Source of the DNA: Acinetobacter cumulans
Lineage (GTDB): Bacteria > Pseudomonadota > Gammaproteobacteria > Pseudomonadales > Moraxellaceae
DNA: 64,000 nt
Direction of reading: 5' to 3'
Assembly: GCF_003024525.3 (NCBI RefSeq)
Contig: NZ_CP035934.2
Span: 2,480,001-2,544,000, forward strand
In this document: positions 49,117-56,865 of the stretch, one piece after another
Numbering within the stretch: position 1 is the stretch's first letter
Layout of the letters: each line of letters begins with the position of its first letter
Program-made: the position numbers and the translations under genes
The notes under the pieces: generated by a model
What the model was told of the DNA's origin: nothing
The model's database searches: none
Seen by the model: only the letters and a program-made list of their open reading frames with translations

Positions 49117-49203
49117 GCCCGAGTGGTGAAATCGGTAGACACAGGGGATTTAAAATCCCCCGACCTTCAAGTCGTGCCAGTTCGAGTCTGGCCTCGGGCA
49201 CCA
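49117..49203 (+). tRNA. tRNA-Leu(TAA)
   Basis: Class II tRNA with a long variable arm, acceptor stem GCCCGAG/CTCGGGC, anticodon loop 'TTTAAAA' with anticodon TAA, T-arm 'GTTCGAGTC' and encoded CCA. It lies nine bases after tRNA-Cys, so the two are co-transcribed. Confidence 0.95.
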
Positions 49204-49237
49204 TCTTTCTACTACAGATTGATTGGTGCATATAAAG

Positions 49238-49262
49238 AACCCAGCGTTAAGCTGGTTTTTTT
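49238..49262 (+). terminator. Intrinsic terminator after the tRNAs
   Basis: The stem aacccagc / gctggtt with a short loop is followed by a T run, 35 bases after tRNA-Leu. Confidence 0.8.
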
Positions 49263-49326
49263 ATGCCTAAAATTTGGCTTTCGCATCATTTTATTGGTCA
49301 ATCCCCCTTCTTCGTTTTGAACGCAT

Positions 49327-49351
49327 AAAAAAAAGCACCCTTACGGATGCT
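49327..49351 (-). terminator. Intrinsic terminator downstream of the WYL gene
   Basis: On the minus strand the stem agcatcc / gggtgct with a GTAA loop is followed by eight T. Confidence 0.75.
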
Positions 49352-49404
49352 GTGGAAAAACAGTTAAAATTTTATTTATTTTGAAATAATTTCAATATTT
49401 ATAG

Positions 49405-50313
49405 CTAAGCACATTGATCTTGCAAATACATCGCCAAGCTCTGTTTAAGTTCTTGCCTTAAACTTTCTGGCTGTAAAATGGATAAGCCTGGTATCCAAAA
49501 ACGTATTAAAGGCAACAGTTGCATGGTATGTGCAATCTGACAACTTAAAATTAATGCCCCATCTTCCAGCTCTTGTAAGGTCTGTTGCTCTGGCAACAAG
49601 CGTCGTTACTTAAAATAACTTGCAATATTCGAAGCGACTTTAATCTGCACCTCAAACTTATCTTGACCAAACCAAATACTGTCTTCATCTTGCAAACTGC
49701 TTAACACAGTATGATCTGGAAGAAATGTCTCATATTCATGCTTGGTTGCTTGTAGCTGCATGTGGCTTAAACGATAAGTTCTTAATTGTCCTTTACGGAC
49801 AGCCGCCAAGTACCAACTACCATGATGATGAATTAAACGATAAGGCTGTACCAATTTAGGTTCATTTTTATATAAAAAACCAATTTGACGATGCTGCTGT
49901 ATAGCACTACTTAAGCTTTGAAATAATTCAATATATAGTGAGGCATCTTCATATTCGTAACCTTTAGCGCTATACACCTCTGATGCCTGCTGATTTAACA
50001 GTTCCTTTAAAAAAGGCAAATCTAATGAGGGATACAGTTGCTCTACCCCTGAAATTTGAGCAAAGTGCTTAAAATCATGAGGCTTAACTTTGGTTAAATA
50101 GGCAGGGTCTAAATAGAATTTTTTGCTTTGCTCATCTTGTAAAAGTGGCAAATTACTACTCATACGATCAAAGTCACGGCTAATCGTTCTTGTGCTGACT
50201 GAATATTCAAGCGCCAACTCTTTTATCGACAAACGTGCTCCTGCATTTAGCTTGGTCAGTATACTGGCCAAACGCTCAGCAAGACGTTCATGCGTCGAAG
50301 GATTTTCTTTCAT
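49405..50313 (-). pseudogene. HTH/WYL-domain transcriptional regulator interrupted by an in-frame stop
   Basis: The 5' part (49606-50313, 235 aa) has an N-terminal winged HTH ('LSIKELALEYSVSTRTISRD', about residues 28-47) and a WYL ligand domain ('LVQPYRLIHHHGSWYLAAV'). The frame hits a TAA after 'ASNIASYFK'. It then continues in the same frame as 'RRLLPEQQTLQ..GALILSC' to 'IRFWIPGLSILQP', the usual C-terminal WCX region of these regulators. A single base change (for example AAA or CAA to TAA) would explain it. The truncated protein keeps DNA-binding and WYL parts but lacks the C-terminal oligomerisation region, so function is doubtful. Confidence 0.8.
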
Positions 50314-50410
50314 ACAATCTCTTTTTAATACGCTTTTTAAATAGCGTTATTTTTAGCGACAACCTACCCGATTTAATCCCAAGACACCTAAACTCACATG
50401 AAGCTGGGCT

Positions 50411-50575
50411 TTAATTTTGTGCTAAACGGTCAATATATCGCTCTAGATGCAACATAGCTTTATAGAGTTTATGCAAATCTCGCACAACCACTTTATTGCG
50501 TATAATTCCTTTATGTAGACGCTTTAAAGCTCGACCACTATGCAAATCCGTGTAAGCATTTGGAATAATTTTCAT
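50411..50575 (-). CDS. Small basic protein, hypothetical (54 aa)
   Basis: The ATG at 50575 has an excellent Shine-Dalgarno (GGGAGGG, about five bases upstream). The product is Lys/Arg/His-rich with a predicted amphipathic helix and ends 'ERYIDRLAQN'. Nothing else is known. It lies between the quinone oxidoreductase and WYL genes on the same strand. Confidence 0.5.
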   Translation of the reverse strand: MKIIPNAYTDLHSGRALKRLHKGIIRNKVVVRDLHKLYKAMLHLERYIDRLAQN

Positions 50576-50760
50576 AATCCCTCCCTGAATGTGATTTAAC
50601 ACAAAATTTCAAAAAATAGTGTGATTTATTAATTACCTAATTTATACAAAACTTTGGACAGGTTGTGTCGAATAATTTGCATTTTTTTTACTTTTTGGCA
50701 AATTTTATGATTTATTTTAAGCACATAATTTGACGCACCTCACACTTTCTTATAAAAAAC

Positions 50761-50790
50761 AAAAGCCAGCTCAAAGAGCTGGCTTTTATT
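50761..50790 (-). terminator. Intrinsic terminator of the quinone oxidoreductase gene
   Basis: On the minus strand the stem aaaagccagctc / gagctggctttt is followed by a T-rich tract. Confidence 0.85.
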
Positions 50791-50804
50791 CAGTTTTTGC
50801 TCAT

Positions 50805-51800
50805 TTATGCAGTCACATTTACCACAACTTTTCCAATATGCTCACCCGTATCCATACACGCATGTGCTTCTTGAATTTGATCAAAAGTAAATGTCTTATA
50901 GATCATTGGTAGGCACTCGCCTTTTGCCCATAGCGGTGCCACATGCTGTTGCAAGCCTTGTGCAATTTCGGCCTTTTCTGCGGTATTACGCGCACGCATC
51001 GTAGAACCTGTAATAGTCAAACGCTTCATCATGATTTGCCCCAATTTCACGTCTTTGGCTTTTGCACCACCTAAGAAAGCGATATACACCAAACGCCCGT
51101 CACGGCGTAGCAGATTCAAGTTCTTTTCTAAATACGGCGCGCCCACCATATCTAAAACCACATCCACACCGCCATTCTCGGTTGCGTCATTAATCACTTG
51201 CTCAAAATCTTGAGTTTTATAGTTAATGGCTGTGGTTAAATTTGAAATAGCTGCTACTTTTTCATCTGAACCCACGGTTGCAAATGACTTTAGCCCCAAA
51301 GATTTACATAACATTAGCGCTGTGGTGCCAATACCGCTTGCGCCACCATGCACCAGTACGGTTTCACCAGCTTTGGCATGCGCCATTTGGAATACATTAG
51401 CCCAAACTGTAAAGAATGTTTCAGGAATGGCCGCCGCTTGAGTAAAGCTAACACCTTCAGGAATACGAATGGTTTGGCTTTCAGGCACCACGCAATATTC
51501 CGCATAACCGCCACCATTGGTCAGACCGCAGACTTTATCGCCCACCTTAAACAAAGTGACATCAGTACCTACAGCAACTACTTCGCCTGCAACCTCTAAA
51601 CCAGGTACTGGCGTCACCCCTTTCGGCATTGGGTATAAGCCTTGGCGTTGCAAAATATCTGGGCGGTTAATACCAAAGGCATGCACTTTGACCAAAACCT
51701 CATCGGCTTTAGCTTCTGGGATGGCAACGCTTTCATAAGCCAGTTTATCAACACCGCCTGGCTCAGTAATAATGACCTGTTGCATGCTTTGCTGTGACAT
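50805..51800 (-). CDS. NAD(P)H-quinone oxidoreductase (zinc-independent MDR family)
   Basis: A 331-aa medium-chain reductase of the QOR/PIG3 type. Motifs are 'GINRPDILQRQGLYP', 'GLEVAGEVVAVG', the NADPH site 'VLVHGGASGIGTTAL' (about residues 145-160) and 'GRLVYIAFLGG'. It lacks the catalytic zinc ligands of alcohol dehydrogenases. It reduces quinones or related enones; the physiological substrate is not defined. Divergent from the thioredoxin-like gene. Confidence 0.88.
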   Translation of the reverse strand: MSQQSMQQVIITEPGGVDKLAYESVAIPEAKADEVLVKVHAFGINRPDILQRQGLYPMPKGVTPVPGLEVAGEVVAVGTDVTLFKVGDKVCGLTNGGGYAEYCVVPESQTIRIPEGVSFTQAAAIPETFFTVWANVFQMAHAKAGETVLVHGGASGIGTTALMLCKSLGLKSFATVGSDEKVAAISNLTTAINYKTQDFEQVINDATENGGVDVVLDMVGAPYLEKNLNLLRRDGRLVYIAFLGGAKAKDVKLGQIMMKRLTITGSTMRARNTAEKAEIAQGLQQHVAPLWAKGECLPMIYKTFTFDQIQEAHACMDTGEHIGKVVVNVTA

Positions 51801-51931
51801 TGTTTTTCCTTTTCAATTATTGACTATTCATCTATCTAAGCGCTATTTGAACATAGAAATACCTTAGAATGAATAATCATGGACTTATGTATAATCTGTA
51901 CTGTATTTCGTAAATGAATAATAGGCCGAGC

Positions 51932-52282
51932 ATGTCTCAGATTGTTGAATACAATGAAGATAACGCCAGTGACTATGAATGGTTTGATGGTTTTGCCGTG
52001 ATTCGTTTCTATTCAGACTGGTGCGCGCCCTGTGTGCAGAACTTCCCTGTATTTGAACAATGTGCAAGCCAAATGTCAGCAGAGCATGCACAGCTCAAAT
52101 TTGGCAAGGTCAATGTTAACTCTTCGCCTATACTGACCTTGCGTTATAACGTTTATGGTCTACCCTCAACTTTGCTGTTTTATCGTGGGCAAGTCATTCA
52201 ACGTATTGCAGGTGCCAAATCACTCTCTGAATTAACAACCATCATTCAAAGCGCTATGCAGTCACACTCAGATAATGACTAA
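51932..52282 (+). CDS. Thioredoxin-like protein
   Basis: Thioredoxin fold with active site 'FYSDWCAPC' and the cis-Pro region 'VYGLPSTLLFY'. The ATG at 51932 gives 116 aa; the in-frame ATG at 51914 is less likely since AGG lies between the two. No signal peptide, so it is cytosolic. It probably acts as a disulfide reductase; the partner is unknown. Confidence 0.85.
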   Translation: MSQIVEYNEDNASDYEWFDGFAVIRFYSDWCAPCVQNFPVFEQCASQMSAEHAQLKFGKVNVNSSPILTLRYNVYGLPSTLLFYRGQVIQRIAGAKSLSELTTIIQSAMQSHSDND

Positions 52283-52298
52283 GCAAATTCCCCAGCCC

Positions 52299-52559
52299 TT
52301 ATTTGGAATTCGGTTCATTCGGTAAACGTACAAACTTCATTAACGTATTACGCACCAAAGGCAAGACCACCAAAATTAATGGAAATGCCATCATCCACGA
52401 TAGACTCCAAGCATGTAGCCAAATTCCTAAAAAGCCCTCAACCGCACCGACTTTTAAATAAATATTAAAGCAAGAAATTGCACCACTCATAATGCCAGAT
52501 AGGATCAAAGGCATTAACCACGTGAGATGCTTAGGATGAAATTTTGGGAGATTATTCAT
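52299..52559 (-). CDS. DUF2798 family membrane protein
   Basis: An 86-aa protein with two membrane segments ('MPLILSGIMSGAISCFNI' and 'SWMMAFPLILVVLPLV'), matching the DUF2798 pattern. The ATG at 52559 overlaps the stop of the DUF3861 gene by eight bases. Last gene of the padR operon. Function unknown. Confidence 0.8.
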   Translation of the reverse strand: MNNLPKFHPKHLTWLMPLILSGIMSGAISCFNIYLKVGAVEGFLGIWLHAWSLSWMMAFPLILVVLPLVRNTLMKFVRLPNEPNSK

Positions 52560-52893
52560 GGCTTTCACCTTGTTCTATCGTCGCTGATTGTGCATTTTGA
52601 GTTTTCACGGTTTGTTTCAGTGTTTTCATAAACTGACCGAAATGCGGCATGAAATCTTTAAATAAAGGATGGTCTTTATTTTCCAGCAAGGTTTCACCAA
52701 ACAGTTTTAAACCCACAGCAAAGGCTTTGGTCTTTTCATCATCTAACAATTGCGCTTTGCTCAAATGCTCCAGCACCTTAAACATATCATCATGGTTGTA
52801 GGCATTAAACTGCAAAGCTTCTGTATAGGTCGATGGATTGCCCTGTGCATCGGCAATGTGTTTGAGTGTAATTTCATATTGATGCTGTTTCAC
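52552..52893 (-). CDS. DUF3861 domain protein
   Basis: A 113-aa cytosolic protein fitting DUF3861 ('MKQHQYEITLKHI..'). Its GTG start shares the G of the padR TAG stop (TAGTG), so translation is coupled. Function unknown; placement between padR and a small membrane protein gene suggests a common response. Confidence 0.8.
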   Translation of the reverse strand: MKQHQYEITLKHIADAQGNPSTYTEALQFNAYNHDDMFKVLEHLSKAQLLDDEKTKAFAVGLKLFGETLLENKDHPLFKDFMPHFGQFMKTLKQTVKTQNAQSATIEQGESHE

Positions 52894-53411
52894 TAAGACA
52901 CCTCCATACGGCTGATTTCGACGGCCGCCTGATCGATTTTTTCTGCAATGGCATACACCTGTTCAGATGTCAGTTCACAGTGCTGAATTTTGATGCGTAG
53001 TGATGCTTTTAGGTTTTCCATCGCACGCTTGATGTCAACGTATTGTTCATTGTTATGAATTTGCTTGCGGGTATCAAAACGGCACAGAATTTTCTCTACT
53101 GTGGCTTTTTCTGCATCTAGGTGCTGTATGCCTGACTGCGTAACGCTGTATTGTTTACGGTCTTCTGCATTCAGTTCTGCGTGTATGTATTGCTGTTCTT
53201 CGAGGTAATTCAGCGTTGGGTAAATTGTCCCTGTGCTTGGGCTGTAGCCACCGCCGACGATTGCACCGACATCTTTGATAATATCGTAGCTGAACTTAGG
53301 CGCTTGAGAGATCAAATGTAGCACCAATAGTTTCATGTGCCCTGCTTCAAACAAGCGTTTGCGGGTTTTAGCAGGACTATCGTTAACAGCAAGAAGGTCA
53401 GAATTTGACAT
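52893..53411 (-). CDS. PadR-family transcriptional regulator
   Basis: A 172-aa repressor with the PadR winged-helix N-terminus ('HLISQAPKFSYDIIKDVGAI', 'PSTGTIYPTLNYLEEQQYI') and a C-terminal helical dimerisation part (Vir-type). PadR proteins usually respond to phenolic or toxic compounds, but the ligand here is unknown. It heads an operon with DUF3861 and DUF2798. A dyad in the promoter (53437-53450) is probably its own operator; a second copy lies after the sterol-desaturase gene. Confidence 0.88.
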   Translation of the reverse strand: MSNSDLLAVNDSPAKTRKRLFEAGHMKLLVLHLISQAPKFSYDIIKDVGAIVGGGYSPSTGTIYPTLNYLEEQQYIHAELNAEDRKQYSVTQSGIQHLDAEKATVEKILCRFDTRKQIHNNEQYVDIKRAMENLKASLRIKIQHCELTSEQVYAIAEKIDQAAVEISRMEVS

Positions 53412-53436
53412 CGCAAAGATACACCTTAAGATTTAT

Positions 53437-53450
53437 TAAGATATATCTTA
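53437..53450. promoter_or_regulatory. Dyad operator candidate in the padR promoter
   Basis: The perfect palindrome taagatatatctta is located 26-39 bases before the padR start. It belongs to a ~50-bp block (acaccttaagatt..) that is repeated almost exactly at 54958-54990. Confidence 0.6.
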
Positions 53451-53710
53451 TATTAAATTAAAAAATTTTCAACTCTGTATACACAATCAGCACAAATGAT
53501 TTATTTTCTGCCCTAACGTGAGCTTTAGCGTTTGATTTGCTGGGCAATGTGTTGAAATTCAACTCTGTTTTGGCAGTACATCTTGGTGATGTGTACAGCC
53601 TAAAATTTTTCAGCATTCGATTTCATCGCACAATTTCGTATATAATTCGACTGTGTTTAAATTAAGCATACCGCCTAAAACCAATAACAATCACGATATA
53701 AAGAATAACA

Positions 53711-54868
53711 ATGACCGATCATCTGCGACATAAATTTGAGAATCTTGAACTTCAAGCTGGCCAAGGCAAAATCAGTGCGTTTATGTCCATGTCCTTAGGG
53801 CTTTTAGGCATATTTTCTGCTTTGTGCTTTTTGTTTCCTAGTGTACTAACCACCCCCGAATTACGCCCACTGTATAGCAAGCATTATGATGTGTTTTATT
53901 ACACGCTTTTGGCGGGAATTGTTTTGGCTGCGGGTTTTGGGGCTTATAGCGCCATTATTAAGCAAAATAGATATGGTTTTTATGGGCTGTGTTTTAGTTT
54001 GCTGGCTGTGGTTTTGGGCTGTGGCTTAATTAAAGCGCCTACGCTTCCTGCTTTGCCATTTTATGCAGGTTTTGATTACTTTGTGATTACGCTGATTATT
54101 TTGGCGGCTGTGTTTATTCCGCTTGAAGGTTTTTTTGCCAAAAATAAGGAACAAAAGTTATTGCGTGTAGGCTGGGTGACAGACATGAAGTATTTTATGT
54201 TTAGCCATGTGGGGATTCAGCTGTTTTCGTTTTTAACCGTAATGCCAATTCAATATTGGATTACGCACCTGCCTTCTAACCCGATTGTTCCTTGGGTGCA
54301 AGCGCAGCCGATGTGGCTGCAGTTTATTGAGCTATTAATTGTGGTAGATTTCACAACCTATTGGTTGCACCGTGCTATGCATGAGGTGAATTTTTTATGG
54401 CGTTTTCATGCTATTCACCATTCTACGGAGCAAATGGATTGGCTGGCGTCTTCTCGTTTGCACATTGTTGAAGTTTTAATGACGCGCTTTATTGCTACTT
54501 TGCCTATTTTTCTTTTAGGTTTTCATACTTCTGCGGTATTTGCGTATTTGGTGTTTATTTCTTTTCACGCGATTTTTATTCATTCGAATGTGCGTTTTCG
54601 CTTTCCGTATTTGCGCTGGATTATTGCTACACCTGAGTTTCATCATTGGCATCATTCTTCGGAAAAGCCTGCGATTGATAAAAATTATGCTGCTTTTATT
54701 CCGCTTTATGATGTGGTGTTTAAGTCGGTGTATATGCCGAATCATTTGGCGAGTGTATATGGGACAGTTGGCTATAAGATTCCCAATAGCTTTGTAAAGC
54801 AGTTCACTTGGCCGTTTAAGCGTTATGTAAACAAGTTGAAGAAGCGTTTTGGCAAAGATTCGATTTGA
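53711..54868 (+). CDS. Sterol desaturase/fatty-acid hydroxylase family membrane protein
   Basis: A 385-aa integral membrane di-iron oxygenase-like protein with several membrane segments and the histidine clusters expected: 'HRAMHE', 'HAIHHSTEQMDW' and 'HHWHHS'. Such enzymes hydroxylate or desaturate lipid chains or sterol-like molecules; the substrate cannot be inferred. It lies between two copies of the padR control region and diverges from padR, so PadR control is plausible. Base usage is richer in T and G than its neighbours, hinting at separate ancestry. Confidence 0.85.
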   Translation: MTDHLRHKFENLELQAGQGKISAFMSMSLGLLGIFSALCFLFPSVLTTPELRPLYSKHYDVFYYTLLAGIVLAAGFGAYSAIIKQNRYGFYGLCFSLLAVVLGCGLIKAPTLPALPFYAGFDYFVITLIILAAVFIPLEGFFAKNKEQKLLRVGWVTDMKYFMFSHVGIQLFSFLTVMPIQYWITHLPSNPIVPWVQAQPMWLQFIELLIVVDFTTYWLHRAMHEVNFLWRFHAIHHSTEQMDWLASSRLHIVEVLMTRFIATLPIFLLGFHTSAVFAYLVFISFHAIFIHSNVRFRFPYLRWIIATPEFHHWHHSSEKPAIDKNYAAFIPLYDVVFKSVYMPNHLASVYGTVGYKIPNSFVKQFTWPFKRYVNKLKKRFGKDSI

Positions 54869-54869
54869 G

Positions 54870-54950
54870 TGAAAAAAGCCCTGCTACTAAAAGACATCTG
54901 CGTGTTTTAACAGGGCTACTATTAGCTGCGAAAAGATCTGAATTTGACAT
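54870..54950 (-). pseudogene. Decayed 5' end of a padR paralogue
   Basis: From ATG 54950 the minus strand encodes 'MSNSDLFAANSSPVKTRRCL', which lines up with the PadR N-terminus 'MSNSDLLAVNDSPAKTRKRL' (14 of 20 identical) and loses similarity after about 25 codons at the end of the desaturase gene. The promoter block is also conserved. This looks like the remnant of a duplicated padR gene. Confidence 0.75.
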
Positions 54951-54974
54951 TGTAAAGATACACCTTAAGATTAA

Positions 54975-54990
54975 TTAAGATGCATCTTAA
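54975..54990. promoter_or_regulatory. Second PadR-type dyad
   Basis: A perfect 16-bp palindrome ttaagatgcatcttaa in the repeat block upstream of the padR remnant, matching the dyad in the intact padR promoter. Confidence 0.6.
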
Positions 54991-55022
54991 TGCATTTTTT
55001 AATTCTTCATATTAAATTAAAC

Positions 55023-55047
55023 AAAACCACCTTGATGGTGGTTTTTA
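55023..55047. terminator. Terminator downstream of darG
   Basis: The stem aaaaccacc / ggtggttttt with a short loop is flanked by A and T runs, directly after the darG stop. Confidence 0.8.
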
Positions 55048-55048
55048 A

Positions 55049-56086
55049 TTACAACAATACATAATTGTTTTGTAAGTTTTTATATGCGATATCAATTTGA
55101 CGTGGAGTAAAATTTTTTTTGTTTAAATTCCAATTGTGAATTTTATTTACTAAATCTTCCCTATTATTAGATCCTTCATATTTAGCTACCCAATGAACAG
55201 ATGCTAGTAACTCTAAACCATACCTACTTTCAAAACCATCTACTATATCTGTAACCTTTTCGAAGCGCTCTAATGTCTCAGGATAGCTTTTAAGAAACTC
55301 TCTAGCTTCTTCAATTGCTCCCGGCACCAAGCTTAAAGCTTTCGATGGATCATCTCCACCATCATCATAACCATGAATATAATGACCTTCCATCACATTC
55401 AATACATGTCTTAGATTATCTGCATAAGGACCATAATGCGCCTTTGTATAATTCAAACGTAATGGCTCGCCAACTTCTTGCATAAAATATAAAAGTTTCT
55501 GAACCTCCAATAATGATACAAAAGGATCCAATAAACCCTTTAAATATCTTTGCATTAGCTCAATTAAAATTGCACGCCCAGGCGTCATTTTGGGAACTTT
55601 CTTATTGATAACTTTCTCAATTTTTGTATCTAAACTTAGTGGTTCGAAAACAAGAATATCAACATCAGATAGATCACTTAAATGTTGAACTATTTTATCT
55701 TTTACATTATGCCAATCTAAACCACCTAAACCTGCACCTAATGGAGGTATTGCAATTGAGCTTATTTTTTTATTCTTAATTTCTAAAGCCAAACTATTTA
55801 AACCTGAATCTATATCTTCGATACGACTAGCACCTTTCCAATGTCTTTTTGTTGGGAAATTAACGATATATCTAGGATTTGTTAATTCTAGTGTTTCATA
55901 AACAAACATTTTTCCAGGTACTACTTCGTTATGTTTACAAGCTAAAGCATATTGTTTAAAGTTTTCTGGCCATGCTTTTTTAAATTGAAGAGCAATACCT
56001 CTCCCCATTACTCCTACACAATTAACTGTGTTTACAATAGCTTCGACATCTGCTTTTAATATGTCGCCATGAGTAAATCTAATCAT
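55049..56086 (-). CDS. darG: DarG-type DNA ADP-ribosylglycohydrolase antitoxin
   Basis: A 345-aa antitoxin. Residues 1-155 are a macro domain ('GDILKADVEAIVNTVNCVG', 'FPTKRHWKGASRIEDI', 'IAIPPLGAGLGGLDW') that removes ADP-ribose from DNA. The C-terminal part ('LLDPFVSLLEVQKLLYFMQE', 'YGPYADNLRHVL') is the helical domain that binds DarT. It starts nine bases after darT ends, so both are made together. DarTG systems act in phage defence and growth control. Confidence 0.9.
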   Translation of the reverse strand: MIRFTHGDILKADVEAIVNTVNCVGVMGRGIALQFKKAWPENFKQYALACKHNEVVPGKMFVYETLELTNPRYIVNFPTKRHWKGASRIEDIDSGLNSLALEIKNKKISSIAIPPLGAGLGGLDWHNVKDKIVQHLSDLSDVDILVFEPLSLDTKIEKVINKKVPKMTPGRAILIELMQRYLKGLLDPFVSLLEVQKLLYFMQEVGEPLRLNYTKAHYGPYADNLRHVLNVMEGHYIHGYDDGGDDPSKALSLVPGAIEEAREFLKSYPETLERFEKVTDIVDGFESRYGLELLASVHWVAKYEGSNNREDLVNKIHNWNLNKKNFTPRQIDIAYKNLQNNYVLL

Positions 56087-56095
56087 AACGAAATC

Positions 56096-56743
56096 TCAAT
56101 AATACCATTCTGGCATAATTCTAACATGAGGCCTATAGCTTTGACCAACCAATACAGTGTTAACTCTAGTCAACATAGCTTGATTACAAACACCTATTTC
56201 TTTAACTAAGCTCCATGGAATTGAATTCTCAATCAAAAATTCTGCTTGTTTTTGATCTCGGCAACTACTCCAATATCGACTGAAAATAGCATTCCAGTCT
56301 AATAAAATTAGATCACTTAAATTATTGTAATCTTCAAAAAATCTAGATCCAGCATTAGTAGAGGTAAAGACCCAACGTCTACTATTAGCTATTGCCCATT
56401 GAACACATTCATGCATATCAAAACGTAAATGAATGATATTAGACTGCCCTCCATCGTAGGTTAAATCCGAATTACCCTGATTAATCATATATAACATTAC
56501 TGATCTAGGACAGAAATAGAATGGAACACATTGCCCTACATATAAATTAGGATAACAACTTAAAGTCAGCTCCGTTAAACGCCTTTGCTTTATATGACTT
56601 AGACCAATTACCGTACCACCAAACTGATTTTGAGACACAAGACTATCTGACAATAATCCATGGGATATTATCGAAGAAAGTTTATCAATGTGTGCTATAT
56701 GATATAATTCAGGGTTACGTGGTACTGTCATCGAATCATCCAT
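56096..56743 (-). CDS. darT: DarT-type DNA ADP-ribosyltransferase toxin
   Basis: A 215-aa NAD-dependent enzyme that ADP-ribosylates single-stranded DNA bases and blocks replication when free. Recognisable family parts are 'LYHIAHIDKLSSIISHGLL', 'IGLSHIKQRRL', 'PFYFCPRSVMLY' and the catalytic Glu in 'QKQAEFLIENSIP' (E168). The toxin-antitoxin order and the 9-bp gap to darG are typical. AT-rich composition relative to the cys genes suggests horizontal gain. Confidence 0.9.
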   Translation of the reverse strand: MDDSMTVPRNPELYHIAHIDKLSSIISHGLLSDSLVSQNQFGGTVIGLSHIKQRRLTELTLSCYPNLYVGQCVPFYFCPRSVMLYMINQGNSDLTYDGGQSNIIHLRFDMHECVQWAIANSRRWVFTSTNAGSRFFEDYNNLSDLILLDWNAIFSRYWSSCRDQKQAEFLIENSIPWSLVKEIGVCNQAMLTRVNTVLVGQSYRPHVRIMPEWYY

Positions 56744-56818
56744 GAAATTTTTCTATTTCTTTTTATTGGGATGCTTAAAACAAAATCAACTTAAATCGTT
56801 AAATTTATATATTTTTTA

Positions 56819-56847
56819 TAAAAACCCGCCTTTCGGCGGGTCTTTTT
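56819..56847 (-). terminator. Intrinsic terminator of cysN
   Basis: On the minus strand the stem gacccgcc / ggcgggtt with a GAAA loop is followed by a T run. Confidence 0.9.
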
Positions 56848-56865
56848 TTAAATCAATTCAACCAA

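Noticed and set aside
48914-49320. Three short plus-strand frames around the tRNAs
   Set aside because: They run through tRNA-Cys and tRNA-Leu and cannot be real genes.
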